Source: Hyphomicrobium denitrificans ATCC 51888 (lineage in GTDB: Bacteria; Pseudomonadota; Alphaproteobacteria; Rhizobiales; Hyphomicrobiaceae). Taken from it: a stretch of 64,000 nt of DNA. Positions 47,601 through 59,409 of this stretch are shown here, piece by piece. Below the pieces are notes generated by a model that did not search any database, was not told the DNA's origin, and was given only the letters and a program-made list of their open reading frames with translations. The position numbers and the translations under genes were made by a program. The stretch's first letter is position 1. Each line of letters opens with the position of its first letter. Location: the NCBI RefSeq assembly GCF_000143145.1, contig NC_014313.1, positions 3,558,501 to 3,622,500 on the forward strand, read 5' to 3'.

Positions 47601-48863
47601 ATGGCGACCGTTGTGATGAAATTCGGCGGCACCTCGGTCGCCAACATCGAGCGCATCCAGAACGTGGCGCGGCACGTCAAGCGCGAGGTCGACGCCGGCA
47701 ACAAGGTCGCCGTGGTCGTCTCGGCGATGTCAGGCGTCACGAACCAGCTTGTCGCCTGGGTCAAGGAAGTTTCGCCTCTCTACGACGCCCGCGAATACGA
47801 CTCCGTCGTCGCGACCGGCGAGCAGGTGACGGCAGGCCTTCTGGCCTTGGCGCTGCAAGCCATGGGTCTCAAGGCGCGCTCCTGGACCGGATGGCAGGTG
47901 CCGATCAAAACCGACACGGCTCATGGTGCCGCGCGCATCATCGATATCCCGGGCGCCGATCTCAAACGGCAGATCGACGGTGGAGAGGTTGCGGTCATCA
48001 CCGGCTTCCAGGGCATCGAAGAGATTTCCAATCGCGTCGCGACGCTCGGCCGGGGCGGTTCGGATACGAGTGCGGTTGCGATCGCGGTCGCGCTCGAAGC
48101 GGACGTCTGCGATATCTACACCGACGTCGACGGCGTTTATACGACCGATCCGCGGATCGTGCCGAAGGCACGGCGGTTGGCCAAAGTATCCTATGAAGAG
48201 ATGCTGGAAATGGCGTCGCTCGGCTCGAAGGTGCTGCAAACGCGCTCCGTCGAGCTGGCTATGGTCTACAAGGTGAAGACGCGCGTTCTGTCGAGCTTCG
48301 TCGCGCCGGACGCGATGCAGCCCTACAGACCCGACAACGTCGAGAATATCGGAACTATCGTTTGCGACGAGGATGAGATCGTGGAACAGCAGGTCGTGAG
48401 CGGCATCGCCTATGCCAAAGACGAAGCCAAGGTGACGCTTCTGAAGGTCGACGATAAGCCGGGCGTCGCGGCGCGCATCTTCGGGCCGTTGTCGGACGCA
48501 AGCATCAACGTCGACATGATCGTTCAGAACGTCACGCCGGACGGGAAGCACACCGACATGACGTTCACCGTGCAGGCTTCGGAGTTGCCGCGCACGCTCG
48601 ATGTTCTGAAGAAGGCGAAAGCCGACATCGGCCACTTCGACGTCAAAAGCTCGGCGGACGTCGTGAAAATCTCGGTGATTGGCGTCGGCATGCGCAGTCA
48701 TGCTGGTGTTGCGGCGCAGATGTTCAAAACTCTTGCCGAAAAAGGCATCAACATCCACGCCATCTCGACATCCGAGATAAAAATCAGTGTATTGATCGAT
48801 GCTGTCTATGCCGAGCTTGCCGTGCGCACGCTGCACACGGTCTATGGTCTCGACAGCGACTGA
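47601..48863 (+). CDS. lysC: Aspartate kinase
   Basis: A 420-residue aspartokinase, the first step of the Lys/Met/Thr/Ile family. The kinase motif is VMKFGGTSVAN, with the FTT-like regions in the first 250 residues. Two ACT domains follow (about 265-415), which mediate feedback control by lysine and threonine. It starts at ATG 47601, since the family begins MATVVMKFGG; AGG lies just before. It is followed by ptsP, a pairing conserved in Rhizobiales. Confidence 0.95.
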   Translation: MATVVMKFGGTSVANIERIQNVARHVKREVDAGNKVAVVVSAMSGVTNQLVAWVKEVSPLYDAREYDSVVATGEQVTAGLLALALQAMGLKARSWTGWQVPIKTDTAHGAARIIDIPGADLKRQIDGGEVAVITGFQGIEEISNRVATLGRGGSDTSAVAIAVALEADVCDIYTDVDGVYTTDPRIVPKARRLAKVSYEEMLEMASLGSKVLQTRSVELAMVYKVKTRVLSSFVAPDAMQPYRPDNVENIGTIVCDEDEIVEQQVVSGIAYAKDEAKVTLLKVDDKPGVAARIFGPLSDASINVDMIVQNVTPDGKHTDMTFTVQASELPRTLDVLKKAKADIGHFDVKSSADVVKISVIGVGMRSHAGVAAQMFKTLAEKGINIHAISTSEIKISVLIDAVYAELAVRTLHTVYGLDSD

Positions 48864-48934
48864 GCGCGGATTCTTTCGGCCGCGCTGTTCTTAGCCCCTA
48901 TGGACCGTCCGGGCGGGCGGGCGGTACGAAGAGC

Positions 48935-51229
48935 ATGATCGCGCGGCCCAACGATCCAAGACCGCTTCCGAGCGAAACCTCGCTCCGGGTGATCATGCGC
49001 GGCTTGCGCGAGATCATGTCCGAAGGCGGCGAGGGCCAGGACAAGCTCGATCGCATCGTGCGCCAGATCGCGGGCGTCATGGTCGCCGATGTGTGCTCCA
49101 TCTATCTCAAGCGTCAGGATGGCTCGCTGGAGCTGTTCGCGACCGAAGGGCTCAATCCGTCTGCCGTTCACAAGACGCGGATGAAGCGCGGGGAAGGGCT
49201 CGTCGGTCGCTGTTCCGAGCTTGGCGTAACGGTCAACGAACCCGAGGCTTCGAGCCATCCGGCGTTTTCCTACCGTCCTGAGACGAGCGAAGAAATCTAT
49301 CACTCGCTGCTGGCGGTTCCGATCTCGCGTTCGGGCCAGGTGCTCGGCGTGCTCGTCATCCAGAACCGGATGTCGAAGGAATATTCCGACGAGGACGTCG
49401 AGGTGCTGCAGGCGACGGCGATGGTCGTCGCCGAAAATCTCGTCTCCGGCGCGGTCGCAGGCACCGGTGCGGCGCTCGAAGGTTCGCTGTCGCAGCCGAT
49501 GGCGATCGAGGGCGAACCTCTGTCGGAAGGGATCGCGCTCGGGCACGTGGTGCTGCACGAGCCGCGCATCGTCGTCACGCATTTGCTGTCTGACAATCCG
49601 GTCGCCGAAATGGACCGGCTGGATACGGCGCTCACCAAGCTGCAGGCGAATATCGACGAGATGTTCGAGCATGAACATCTTTCGGCGGTCGGCGAACATC
49701 GCGATGTGCTCGAAGCCTATCGCATGTTCGCGCACGACAAGGGCTGGCACCGGCGCTTGCGCGAAGCGGTCGAGGGCGGGTTGACGGCGGAAGCGGCCGT
49801 CGAGCGCGTGCAGAACGCCATGCGCACGCGCATGCTGAAGCAGCACGACACCTACTGGAAGGAGCGGCAACGCGATCTCGACGATCTCTCAGATCGCCTG
49901 CTGCGCGTGCTCGCGGGGCGGCTCAAGAGTTCGGAAGACGGCAGCGGCCTGCCGTCCGAGGTCATCCTCGTCGCGCGCACAATGGGGCCTGCGGAACTGC
50001 TCGATTACGATCGCAGCCGTCTGCGCGGCCTGATCGTCGAGGACGGGTCGAGCCAGAGCCATGTCGCCGTCGTCGCCAAGGCGCTGGGTATCGCCGCGAT
50101 CGGACAAGCGGCCGGGATCGTCGATCGCGTTGTGGCCGGCGACGCCGCGATCATCGATGCGGTCGCGGGCGAAGTTCATCTGCGGCCGACGAATGAGGTG
50201 ATTGCCGCCTATTCCGACAAGGTGCGGTTCCGGGCGCGCAAGCAGAAGCGCTATCAGTCGCTGCGCGGGCGTCCGGCGGTGACGAAGGACGGCATTCGCA
50301 TTTCGCTGCTTATGAACGCCGGGCTGCTCGTCGACATGTCGCATCTAACGGAGTCAGGCGCCGATGGCGTCGGGCTCTACCGGACCGAACTGCAATTCAT
50401 GCTGTCGGATTCCTTTCCGAGGCTCGACCGGCAGACGCAGCTTTATCGCTCGGTGATCGAGGAAGCGCAGGGCAAGACGGTCGTGTTCCGGTCGCTCGAT
50501 ATCGGCGGCGACAAGGTGCTGCCGTATCTCCGGCAGCCGAAGGAAGAGAACCCAGCTCTAGGCTGGCGTGCGATCCGCATGTCGCTCGACCGGCCGGAGC
50601 TTTTCCGCCTGCAGATACGTGCGCTTCTGAAGGCCGCCGCCGGACGCGAACTCAGGGTCATGATCCCGATGGTTTCGGCGTCCTATGAGCTTGGCGCGAT
50701 CCGGGCCTTGATCGAAAAAGAAAAGACGTTCCTGACGACGCATGGGCATCAGCTTCCGAGCAACATCCTTGTCGGGGCGATGTTCGAGGTGCCGGCGCTG
50801 CTGTTCGATCTCGACGCGTTTCTGTCGCGGGTCGATTTCGTGTCGATCGGCTCGAACGACCTGATGCAGTTCATGTTCGCCGCGGATCGTACCAACGCGC
50901 GTGTCGCAAGCCGGTTCGACGTGTTGACGGCTGCGCCTCTTCGCGCGCTCCGGATGCTGATCAAGGCTGCGAAGAAGCACAAGGTGCCGCTCACACTGTG
51001 CGGTGAGATGGCGGGCAGTCCGCTCGAAGCCATGTCGCTCATCGCGCTTGGGCTGCGTTCGCTGTCGATGGCGCCGGCATCGATCGGTCCGATCAAGACG
51101 ATGATCCTGTCGCTCGATGCGGAAAAAGCGACGGCTTACGTCGAAGAACTTCTCAAAGGGGATGCTAAAGACATACGCATGTCCTTGCAGCAGTTTGCCG
51201 AAAACGAAGGCGTCGCCATCGACGGCTGA
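48935..51229 (+). CDS. ptsP: Phosphoenolpyruvate-protein phosphotransferase PtsP (EI-Ntr)
   Basis: A 764-residue enzyme I of the nitrogen-related PTS. An N-terminal GAF domain (about 25-165) is fused to PEP-utilising domains. The phospho-accepting histidine is H376 (DGSSQSHVAVVAKAL). The C-terminal PEP-binding part has GVGLYRTELQFM and SIGSNDLMQF, with the reactive Cys in LCGEMAG. It phosphorylates NPr/EIIA-Ntr to regulate nitrogen, potassium and carbon responses, and in rhizobia also (p)ppGpp. The GAF domain senses glutamine in related bacteria. Confidence 0.95.
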   Translation: MIARPNDPRPLPSETSLRVIMRGLREIMSEGGEGQDKLDRIVRQIAGVMVADVCSIYLKRQDGSLELFATEGLNPSAVHKTRMKRGEGLVGRCSELGVTVNEPEASSHPAFSYRPETSEEIYHSLLAVPISRSGQVLGVLVIQNRMSKEYSDEDVEVLQATAMVVAENLVSGAVAGTGAALEGSLSQPMAIEGEPLSEGIALGHVVLHEPRIVVTHLLSDNPVAEMDRLDTALTKLQANIDEMFEHEHLSAVGEHRDVLEAYRMFAHDKGWHRRLREAVEGGLTAEAAVERVQNAMRTRMLKQHDTYWKERQRDLDDLSDRLLRVLAGRLKSSEDGSGLPSEVILVARTMGPAELLDYDRSRLRGLIVEDGSSQSHVAVVAKALGIAAIGQAAGIVDRVVAGDAAIIDAVAGEVHLRPTNEVIAAYSDKVRFRARKQKRYQSLRGRPAVTKDGIRISLLMNAGLLVDMSHLTESGADGVGLYRTELQFMLSDSFPRLDRQTQLYRSVIEEAQGKTVVFRSLDIGGDKVLPYLRQPKEENPALGWRAIRMSLDRPELFRLQIRALLKAAAGRELRVMIPMVSASYELGAIRALIEKEKTFLTTHGHQLPSNILVGAMFEVPALLFDLDAFLSRVDFVSIGSNDLMQFMFAADRTNARVASRFDVLTAAPLRALRMLIKAAKKHKVPLTLCGEMAGSPLEAMSLIALGLRSLSMAPASIGPIKTMILSLDAEKATAYVEELLKGDAKDIRMSLQQFAENEGVAIDG

Positions 51230-51277
51230 TGCGCTTGAAAAGCCTTTGACAAAAATACTTTTTTAACCAACATTGGG

Positions 51278-52030
51278 GTGAGGGTTGAGGGACCGGTGCG
51301 TAGTGCCGGATTGTGTATGCGTCGAGGCGTTGGGCGGAACGTTTCGGTCGGCGGCCGTGTGCGGGTGGAGCGCACGGCGCGCGATCGCAGCGAGTTCTCA
51401 AATCAAGTACAAGTTTCGCATGACCGTGAGCTGATCGCACGGTTCTTCATGGATTTGCGCCGCGCGTTGCGGCTGACGCTGCCGCAGGCCGCGCATTATC
51501 TCAAAGTGCACACCGGCGTTCTCGAAGCGCTGGAAACCGGACAGGTCGAATACCTGCCGCCGTGGCCGCAGACGGTTCAGATCGTCATGGGCTACACGTC
51601 GATGGCGGGCGTCGATGGGCGCCCCGTTTTGAACGCCATCGGCAATCTCATCATGACGCTTCAGCCGTCGCCGGACGAGCCCGAAGAGCACGTGGACGAC
51701 GAGCACGAGCCGCAGGCGCGGCATTTCTTCCGGGCCGGATCGGCTATCGCGAGCGGTGCCCGCAGGCTGCCCAAGGACGCCATTCACCAAATCCGCGAAC
51801 GGCCGCAGCGCGCGCTTTACGCCCTGTCGCTGCCGCTGTTCATCCTGCTGTTTTTCAACGCCTCGATCCTGCAGGTCGTCGCGCAGCCGTTCAGCTCGGC
51901 CGTCGGTCATGTCAGCGTTTATTTTCAAGAGCATTTTGCGCCGGTTCAGGATGGTTTGCGCTGGATCGACGTGAATGATCCCCGGTTGCGCCGGACCGAC
52001 AAATTGCGGATCGCAGGCGGTTCGTATTAG
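51278..52030 (+). CDS. RodZ-like HTH membrane protein
   Basis: A protein of up to 250 residues. An HTH_25/RodZ-like domain (about 53-110: DLRRALRLTLPQAAHYLKVH then VLEALETGQVEYLPP) is followed by one hydrophobic segment (about 178-200, YALSLPLFILLFFNASILQV) and a 50-residue C-terminal part. The first 40 residues look unlike the family, so the true start may be an internal ATG/GTG; GTG 51278 is the longest. Proteins of this layout organise the MreB cytoskeleton (RodZ); this one is shorter than RodZ. It is conserved after ptsP in Rhizobiales as far as I recall. Confidence 0.65.
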   Translation: MRVEGPVRSAGLCMRRGVGRNVSVGGRVRVERTARDRSEFSNQVQVSHDRELIARFFMDLRRALRLTLPQAAHYLKVHTGVLEALETGQVEYLPPWPQTVQIVMGYTSMAGVDGRPVLNAIGNLIMTLQPSPDEPEEHVDDEHEPQARHFFRAGSAIASGARRLPKDAIHQIRERPQRALYALSLPLFILLFFNASILQVVAQPFSSAVGHVSVYFQEHFAPVQDGLRWIDVNDPRLRRTDKLRIAGGSY

Positions 52031-52092
52031 ATGCGCCCGAGAGCGCCGGGGTCGTCTGATCGCGGCCCACACGGACTGCATCATCGGACATC

Positions 52093-53172
52093 ATGACTTC
52101 ATTGCCGCGCGATAAACTCGACCGCCTTTTCGAGCGCTGGATGGCGATCCAGGACGAGCTCAATCATGGCGTGTCGCAAGCTCAGTACGTCAAGCTGACG
52201 AAGGAATTCGCGGAGCTGTCGCCAGCTGCCGCGCAAATCGAGGCGTTGCGCAAGGCCGAAGCTGAAAGCGCCGATCTCGAGCAGCTGCTTCGCGACCCTT
52301 CGGCCGACAAGGACATGGCCGATCTCGCCTATGCGGAGCGCGCAGCTCTCGCCGAGCGCATCGGCGGACTCGAACAGCAGTTGCGCATCGCGCTTCTGCC
52401 GAAAGACGCGGCGGACGAGAAAAGCGCGATCCTCGAAGTGCGAGCCGGAACGGGCGGCGACGAGGCTGCGCTGTTCGCGGCCGATCTCTTTCGCATGTAT
52501 TCGCGCTATGCCGATCTCAGAGGCTGGAAGGTCGAGGTCATCTCGGCTTCGGAAAACGATCTCGGCGGCTACAAGGAGATCGTGGCTTCGATTACAGGCG
52601 AGGGCGTGTTCGCGCGGCTCAAGTTTGAATCGGGTGTGCACCGCGTGCAGCGCGTGCCCGCGACGGAAGCGAGCGGGCGCATTCATACGTCGGCCGCGAC
52701 GGTTGCGGTACTTCCCGAGGCTGAGGACGTCGAGATCGACATCAAGCCGGACGACATCCGTATCGATACGATGCGGGCGGGCGGCGCCGGCGGTCAGCAC
52801 GTCAATAAGACGGAAAGCGCGGTGCGCATCACGCATCTGCCGACCGGGATCGTCGTCGTATCAGCGGAAAAATCGCAGCATCAGAACCGCCGCCTGGCGA
52901 TGAACGTGCTCAAGGCGCGCGTGTATGAGCTTGAACGCGAGAAGGCGGCGACGGAGCGTTCGGACGCCCGCAAGTCGCAGGTCGGCTCCGGCGATCGCTC
53001 GCAGCGGATCAGGACGTACAACTTCCCGCAAGGACGCGTCACCGATCATCGCATCAACCTCACGCTCTACAATCTCGATGAGGTCATGGTCGGCAACGGG
53101 CTCGATGCGTTGGTCGATGCGCTGATCACCGATCATCAGGCGACGATGCTGGCCGAACTCAACGCCGCATGA
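52093..53172 (+). CDS. prfA: Peptide chain release factor 1
   Basis: A 359-residue RF1, recognising UAA/UAG. GGQ is at 233-235 in [19 protein letters not shown], the same position as in E. coli. The PxT-like stop-recognition region is [10 protein letters not shown]. It is paired with prmC, which methylates the glutamine of GGQ, 13 bases downstream. Confidence 0.97.
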   Translation: MTSLPRDKLDRLFERWMAIQDELNHGVSQAQYVKLTKEFAELSPAAAQIEALRKAEAESADLEQLLRDPSADKDMADLAYAERAALAERIGGLEQQLRIALLPKDAADEKSAILEVRAGTGGDEAALFAADLFRMYSRYADLRGWKVEVISASENDLGGYKEIVASITGEGVFARLKFESGVHRVQRVPATEASGRIHTSAATVAVLPEAEDVEIDIKPDDIRIDTMRAGGAGGQHVNKTESAVRITHLPTGIVVVSAEKSQHQNRRLAMNVLKARVYELEREKAATERSDARKSQVGSGDRSQRIRTYNFPQGRVTDHRINLTLYNLDEVMVGNGLDALVDALITDHQATMLAELNAA

Positions 53173-53185
53173 CGGGCCGACCATC

Positions 53186-54073
53186 GTGACCGCACAAACG
53201 CATCAGGGCTTCGAACGCGATCAGACGATCGGCGATGCGTTGGCTGAAATGGTGCGCATGTTCGCCGCCGAAGGGATCGAGTCCGCGCCGCGAGATGCGC
53301 GCTTATTGCTGCAGGGTTTGCTCGGGATCGACGGCACGGCGCTGCTGACCCGGCCAGAACAGCCGCTTGGCGACAAGGCTGCGCTGATCGGCGATGCCGT
53401 GCGTCGAAGGCTGGCGCATGAGCCTGTGACGCGCATCCTCGGCGTGCGCGAATTCTATGGCCGCGAATTCATCGTCACGCCGGACGTGCTCGATCCCCGG
53501 CCGGATACGGAGACGGTCGTCGAGCTTGCGTTGGAGATCGTTCGCGCGAACGGGCTTACGTCGGCCCCGCTTCAGATCGCGGACATCGGGACGGGTTCCG
53601 GCATCCTGATCGCGACGCTGCTTCTCGAATTGCCGAATGCACGCGGCGTCGCGACGGACATCAGCACGGCGGCGCTGGCTGTTGCGGAACGGAATGCGAA
53701 GCGGCTTGGGCTTGCCGATCGAACCAGCTTCGTTGCGACACACAGTCTCGATGGGTGCGCTGGGCCTTTTGATCTGATCGTCTCGAACCCACCCTATATT
53801 CGAGAAGCCGATATTCCGGGTTTGGAGCCAGAGGTTCGCGACTACGATCCCCAGCTTGCTCTGGATGGCGGAGCGGACGGCCTGGACGTTTATCGCGAGA
53901 TCGCGAAAGTTGCCCGCAATCCGCTTCGGCCGATGCGGCTCGTGCTGGAGGTTGGAGCCGGTCAAGCCTCTGACGTGACAGATATTTTTAGAGCGGCAGG
54001 GTGGAGGCCATTGGGGCGGCAAAAGGATCTCGGGGGCCATGATCGTGCTGTGGCCGTGGAGATACATCCTTAA
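53186..54073 (+). CDS. prmC: Release factor glutamine methyltransferase PrmC
   Basis: A 295-residue SAM-dependent methyltransferase that N5-methylates the Gln of the GGQ motif of RF1/RF2. The catalytic NPPY is at 201-204 (IVSNPPYIRE), and motif I is IADIGTGSGILIATLLLELP. It starts at GTG 13 bases after prfA. The N-terminal domain of about 90 residues is as expected. Confidence 0.95.
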   Translation: MTAQTHQGFERDQTIGDALAEMVRMFAAEGIESAPRDARLLLQGLLGIDGTALLTRPEQPLGDKAALIGDAVRRRLAHEPVTRILGVREFYGREFIVTPDVLDPRPDTETVVELALEIVRANGLTSAPLQIADIGTGSGILIATLLLELPNARGVATDISTAALAVAERNAKRLGLADRTSFVATHSLDGCAGPFDLIVSNPPYIREADIPGLEPEVRDYDPQLALDGGADGLDVYREIAKVARNPLRPMRLVLEVGAGQASDVTDIFRAAGWRPLGRQKDLGGHDRAVAVEIHP

Positions 54074-54240
54074 GGGCTTCAATGATTTCTATTTGCGGAA
54101 TTGCGTTTCCGGAGTAAGATCACTACCGACGAGTTTGATCGGATGTGCCTGGATCAGGCGACTGCCGCGAATGCGGTACAAGAAGCCGGCCGTCCTATCT
54201 CAGATCATCAGCGCAAATTTCGCGGACGTAAGTGTCCGCT

Positions 54241-54420
54241 GAATGGCGGACCTCGAGTTTCTTTTCTCGATACCGCGAGTGCTGCACAGACGCTCCTTGC
54301 AGATGCTTTGGACGTGCGTTGCAGTCCGTCGTGGCGAGGACACGGTAGTTTGCCCGGGTGGCGGGCATGAGAGCCAAGGGGCTACAGCCTGTAGGGCACA
54401 GGCGACTTAGGACCGTCTTT
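54241..54420 (+). ncRNA. ssrS: Probable 6S RNA
   Basis: The 3' part reads CCAAGGGGCTACAGCCTGTA (54374-54393), matching the conserved 3' segment of 6S RNA (E. coli GGTTACAGCCTG). The closing stem is long and interrupted: GGCGG-A-CCT-C-GAGT (54245-54258) with ACTTAGG-A-CCGTC (54405-54417); then CGC, GTGC and ACAG (54274-54289) with CTGT, GCAC and GCG (54389-54404). CTTTGG (54306-54311) pairs with CCAAGG (54374-54379), leaving a bulge region between. It would bind sigma-70 RNA polymerase. A TTTT follows at the 3' end. Found between prmC and the DUF4167 gene. Boundaries approximate. Confidence 0.6.
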
Positions 54421-54431
54421 TGAAATGGAAT

Positions 54432-54447
54432 TGGATCGTAGGATCCA
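54432..54447. repeat. Short palindrome near the DUF4167 gene start
   Basis: TGGATC (54432-54437) and GATCCA (54442-54447) pair around GTAG, 67 bases before the DUF4167 start, just after the 6S-like RNA. Role not known. Confidence 0.4.
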
Positions 54448-54513
54448 TTACGCGGCCCATCGCTGGTGTGCACGCGTGGACGTTAGAATATCAACGAGTG
54501 TGAACGGGAGCCC

Positions 54514-55476
54514 ATGAGGCAAGGACAGCAGAACCGTCGTGGCCGCGGTCGAAACAACAATAATAACAACCGCAAATCGCAAAATCCGTTGATGCGCAGC
54601 TTCGAGAGTTCGGGGCCGGACGTCAAAATCCGTGGCACGCCTTCGCATATCGCCGAGAAGTACGTCTCGCTCGCGCGCGATGCGCTTTCGTCCGGCGATC
54701 CCGTCCTCGCGGAGAATTATCTCCAGCACGCCGAGCACTATAACCGCATCATCCTGAGCTATCGCGAGCAGATGGCGCAGCAGGGCGGTGTCGATCCGCT
54801 CGGCAACGGTGCTGCCCGCACGCACACGCTGGCCGGTCCCGAGGGGAGCGACGGCGACGAGTTCGGCGAGGATGAGGGCGACGAGTTCGGCGTCCAGGCG
54901 CAGCAACAGCAGCAGCCGGCCGGCGACGGCTCGCAGCCGCCGCAGCAGAATTACGCTCAGCAGCCGCGCAATTTCGATCATCAGAACCGGTACGATAACC
55001 GGGATAACCGCGATAACCGCCAGCCGCGGAACGATCGCGATCAGCGCTACAACAACAACCGGCATGATCGCGGCGACCGCCAGGATTTCAGAGGCGATCG
55101 TGGTGACCGGAACGACCGCCACGACCGCAATGGCAATGGCGAGAACCGCTTCCGTGACGATCGCCGCCAGTACGGCAACGGCGGCGAGGGGCGCTCCGAA
55201 GGCGGCTTCCGCCGTCGCGAGCGCTATCAGGACTCGAACGGCAACGGCGCGGAGCGGGAATTCAACAACGGCGGATTCCGCCAGGACGCTGCTCCGGCTC
55301 CGCAGCCCCAGGCGCAACCGGCAGCGACGGAGCGTGCAGCGCCTCCGCCGCCACCTGCCGTGACGCCGGAGCAGGAGCAGCCTGCGTTCCTGAGACGTCC
55401 GGTGCGCCGTCCGCGTCGCGAGGAGCCGACCGAGGTCATCGCAACGCCGCCGGCGGCGAACGAAGACCAGGACTGA
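54514..55476 (+). CDS. DUF4167 low-complexity RNA-binding-like protein
   Basis: A 320-residue protein of the alphaproteobacterial DUF4167 family. The conserved domain covers about 20-95 (NPLMRSFESSGPDVKIRGTP, then AEKYVSLARDALSSGDPVLA). An N-terminal Arg/Asn run (RRGRGRNNNNNNR) and a long disordered tail rich in Arg, Asp, Asn, Gly and Gln follow. RGG/RGD-type repeats suggest RNA binding or condensate behaviour, but no activity has been shown. It lies between prmC and clpB as in other Rhizobiales. It is followed by a strong composite hairpin. Confidence 0.85.
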   Translation: MRQGQQNRRGRGRNNNNNNRKSQNPLMRSFESSGPDVKIRGTPSHIAEKYVSLARDALSSGDPVLAENYLQHAEHYNRIILSYREQMAQQGGVDPLGNGAARTHTLAGPEGSDGDEFGEDEGDEFGVQAQQQQQPAGDGSQPPQQNYAQQPRNFDHQNRYDNRDNRDNRQPRNDRDQRYNNNRHDRGDRQDFRGDRGDRNDRHDRNGNGENRFRDDRRQYGNGGEGRSEGGFRRRERYQDSNGNGAEREFNNGGFRQDAAPAPQPQAQPAATERAAPPPPPAVTPEQEQPAFLRRPVRRPRREEPTEVIATPPAANEDQD

Positions 55477-55505
55477 GACGCGCACAGCATCTGCAGACGA
55501 CCATT

Positions 55506-55565
55506 CGCCCTGCCTCGAGGCCTATCGCATCGACGACGATGCGATCTGTCCCGGCAGGGCGTTTT
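55506..55565 (+). terminator. Composite terminator of the DUF4167 gene
   Basis: An outer stem (CGCCCTGCC at 55506-55514 with GGCAGGGCG at 55553-55561) encloses an inner perfect stem (ATCGCATCG with CGATGCGAT around ACGA, 55524-55545). TTTT follows immediately, 30 bases after the stop. Confidence 0.75.
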
Positions 55566-55687
55566 CGTGCGCGCCTTGCGACGGCGCGGGTGGCAGCGGC
55601 CGCCGAGGCTTCGGTTAACGCCGCGATTTCTATCGGTTCCGTCGTCGAACCTTTAACGACATTGCATTAGGCGTCTCGAGGTCGCCG

Positions 55688-55701
55688 CCCCCCCCCCCCC
55701 C
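55688..55701 (+). repeat. Homopolymer run of 14 cytosines
   Basis: Fourteen consecutive C residues lie in the gap before clpB, between the DUF4167 terminator and the candidate clpB promoter. Such runs are slippage-prone and also hard to sequence, so the length may be an assembly artefact. No coding function is assigned. Confidence 0.9.
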
Positions 55702-55753
55702 GGGTTCGTCCGACATGCCGCGGATGTTATTCGGCCTTCACTTGCCTCGACCT

Positions 55754-55782
55754 CTTTTTCGCGCCGCGCCGGATTCCTATAT
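55754..55782 (+). promoter_or_regulatory. Candidate RpoH-type promoter of clpB
   Basis: CCTATAT (55776-55782) matches the -10 of alphaproteobacterial RpoH promoters. About 16 bases upstream the -35 position reads CTTTTT (55754-55759) against CTTGAA, a partial match. It is 120 bases before the clpB ATG. Heat-shock control is expected for clpB, but the -35 is weak. Confidence 0.35.
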
Positions 55783-55901
55783 CGCCAAAAGACAAGCCCG
55801 GAGGGACGCCTACGATTGGGTCTTTGGCCGCGCTTGAGGTGGGAATAAATTGGCATGTCTTTCGCGCCTGGTGGGCGGGGGGCGTGCGCTGGAGGTCAGT
55901 C

Positions 55902-58496
<2,595 letters not shown>

Positions 58497-58502
58497 TGTT
58501 TT

Positions 58503-58543
58503 GTCCCCGGCGACTGCGCTCCGCGCAGCCGGCCGCCGGGGAC
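58503..58543 (+). terminator. Composite hairpin after clpB
   Basis: The outer 9-bp stem GTCCCCGGC (58503-58511) with GCCGGGGAC (58535-58543) encloses CTGCGC/GCGCAG. It starts seven bases after the clpB stop and is followed by a weak T-rich stretch (CCTTGTTGCTGTTTTCTTT). Confidence 0.6.
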
Positions 58544-58601
58544 GGCCCTTGTTGCTGTTTTCTTTATTGGGAAGCTGGGAGCAGTCCGCGAAGTCAGCGA
58601 A

Positions 58602-59300
58602 CTAAAACTTCACGCCGACGCCGAGGCGCAGGTCGTGAGTTTGCAGCTCCATCTTGGAATAGGGGCCGGCGAAGTCGTTCGGAAAGTGATCGGTGCCGAA
58701 GTCGGTGTAGCGATATTCGGCTCTTACGATCACCCAATCGTTGGCGGCGTACTCAACGCCCGTACCGATGTTCCAGCCCGTGCGCGACTGTTCGCGCTTG
58801 AAAGGCACGGTTGCGTTGACGTGATCTATCCAACGGAATTCGTAGTCGGTGAATGAGACGCCGCCCGCAATGTAGGGGAGGTAGCGGCCATAGGCGTAGC
58901 CGATGCGTCCGCGAACGGCGGCGCTCCATCGTGTTTCCATTTCCAATTCGACACCGGCAATCGAGACGGATGGATCGTCGAGGTATCTTTGGCCGTCGCT
59001 GCCATCCATGCCGGAGCCGACGATATCGGCTTCGATGCCGAGCACGAGACGGCTTGGCAGCTGATAATTGTAGCCGATGTATCCGCCGCCGATGAAACCC
59101 TCAGGATTTGCTTCGGAGAGGTATGTGTCATCGGAATATCGCGCGCTTGACCAGCTGTACCCAGCTTGAAGCCCGGCGTAGGCGCCCGTCCAGTCGAAGG
59201 TGCCATAGGGACCGTGTGGCTCCCCGGCGCGCACGGCGCTGGCGCTTCCTGCTGCGATTGCGACGAATGCAAGTAGCGTCGTCTGGACCTTGTTCATCAT
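58602..59300 (-). CDS. Outer-membrane beta-barrel protein (Omp25-like)
   Basis: A 232-residue protein. A signal peptide (about 1-25, cleaved near RAGE) precedes alternating aromatic strands typical of an 8-stranded barrel (WTGAYAGLQAGYSWSSARYS, GGGYIGYNYQLPSRLVLGIE), and the C-terminal residue is phenylalanine, the beta-barrel assembly signal. The layout matches the Omp25/Omp31-type porins of Rhizobiales. It is divergent from the LuxR gene over 109 bases. Function: outer-membrane structural protein; no ligand indicated. Confidence 0.85.
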   Translation of the reverse strand: MMNKVQTTLLAFVAIAAGSASAVRAGEPHGPYGTFDWTGAYAGLQAGYSWSSARYSDDTYLSEANPEGFIGGGYIGYNYQLPSRLVLGIEADIVGSGMDGSDGQRYLDDPSVSIAGVELEMETRWSAAVRGRIGYAYGRYLPYIAGGVSFTDYEFRWIDHVNATVPFKREQSRTGWNIGTGVEYAANDWVIVRAEYRYTDFGTDHFPNDFAGPYSKMELQTHDLRLGVGVKF

Positions 59301-59409
59301 CCCTCGCCGGTTCCGGTTGTTGGCAATCCCCTACATTTGTGAGCTATGAACTTAGAGTTTCGATTGCGCAGTCAGCGTTTGATGACTGTGTACGCCGTCG
59401 ATAGGCGGC

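Noticed and set aside
55824..55901. N-terminal extension of clpB
   Set aside because: The family starts with [10 protein letters not shown], and GGAGG is placed for ATG 55902.
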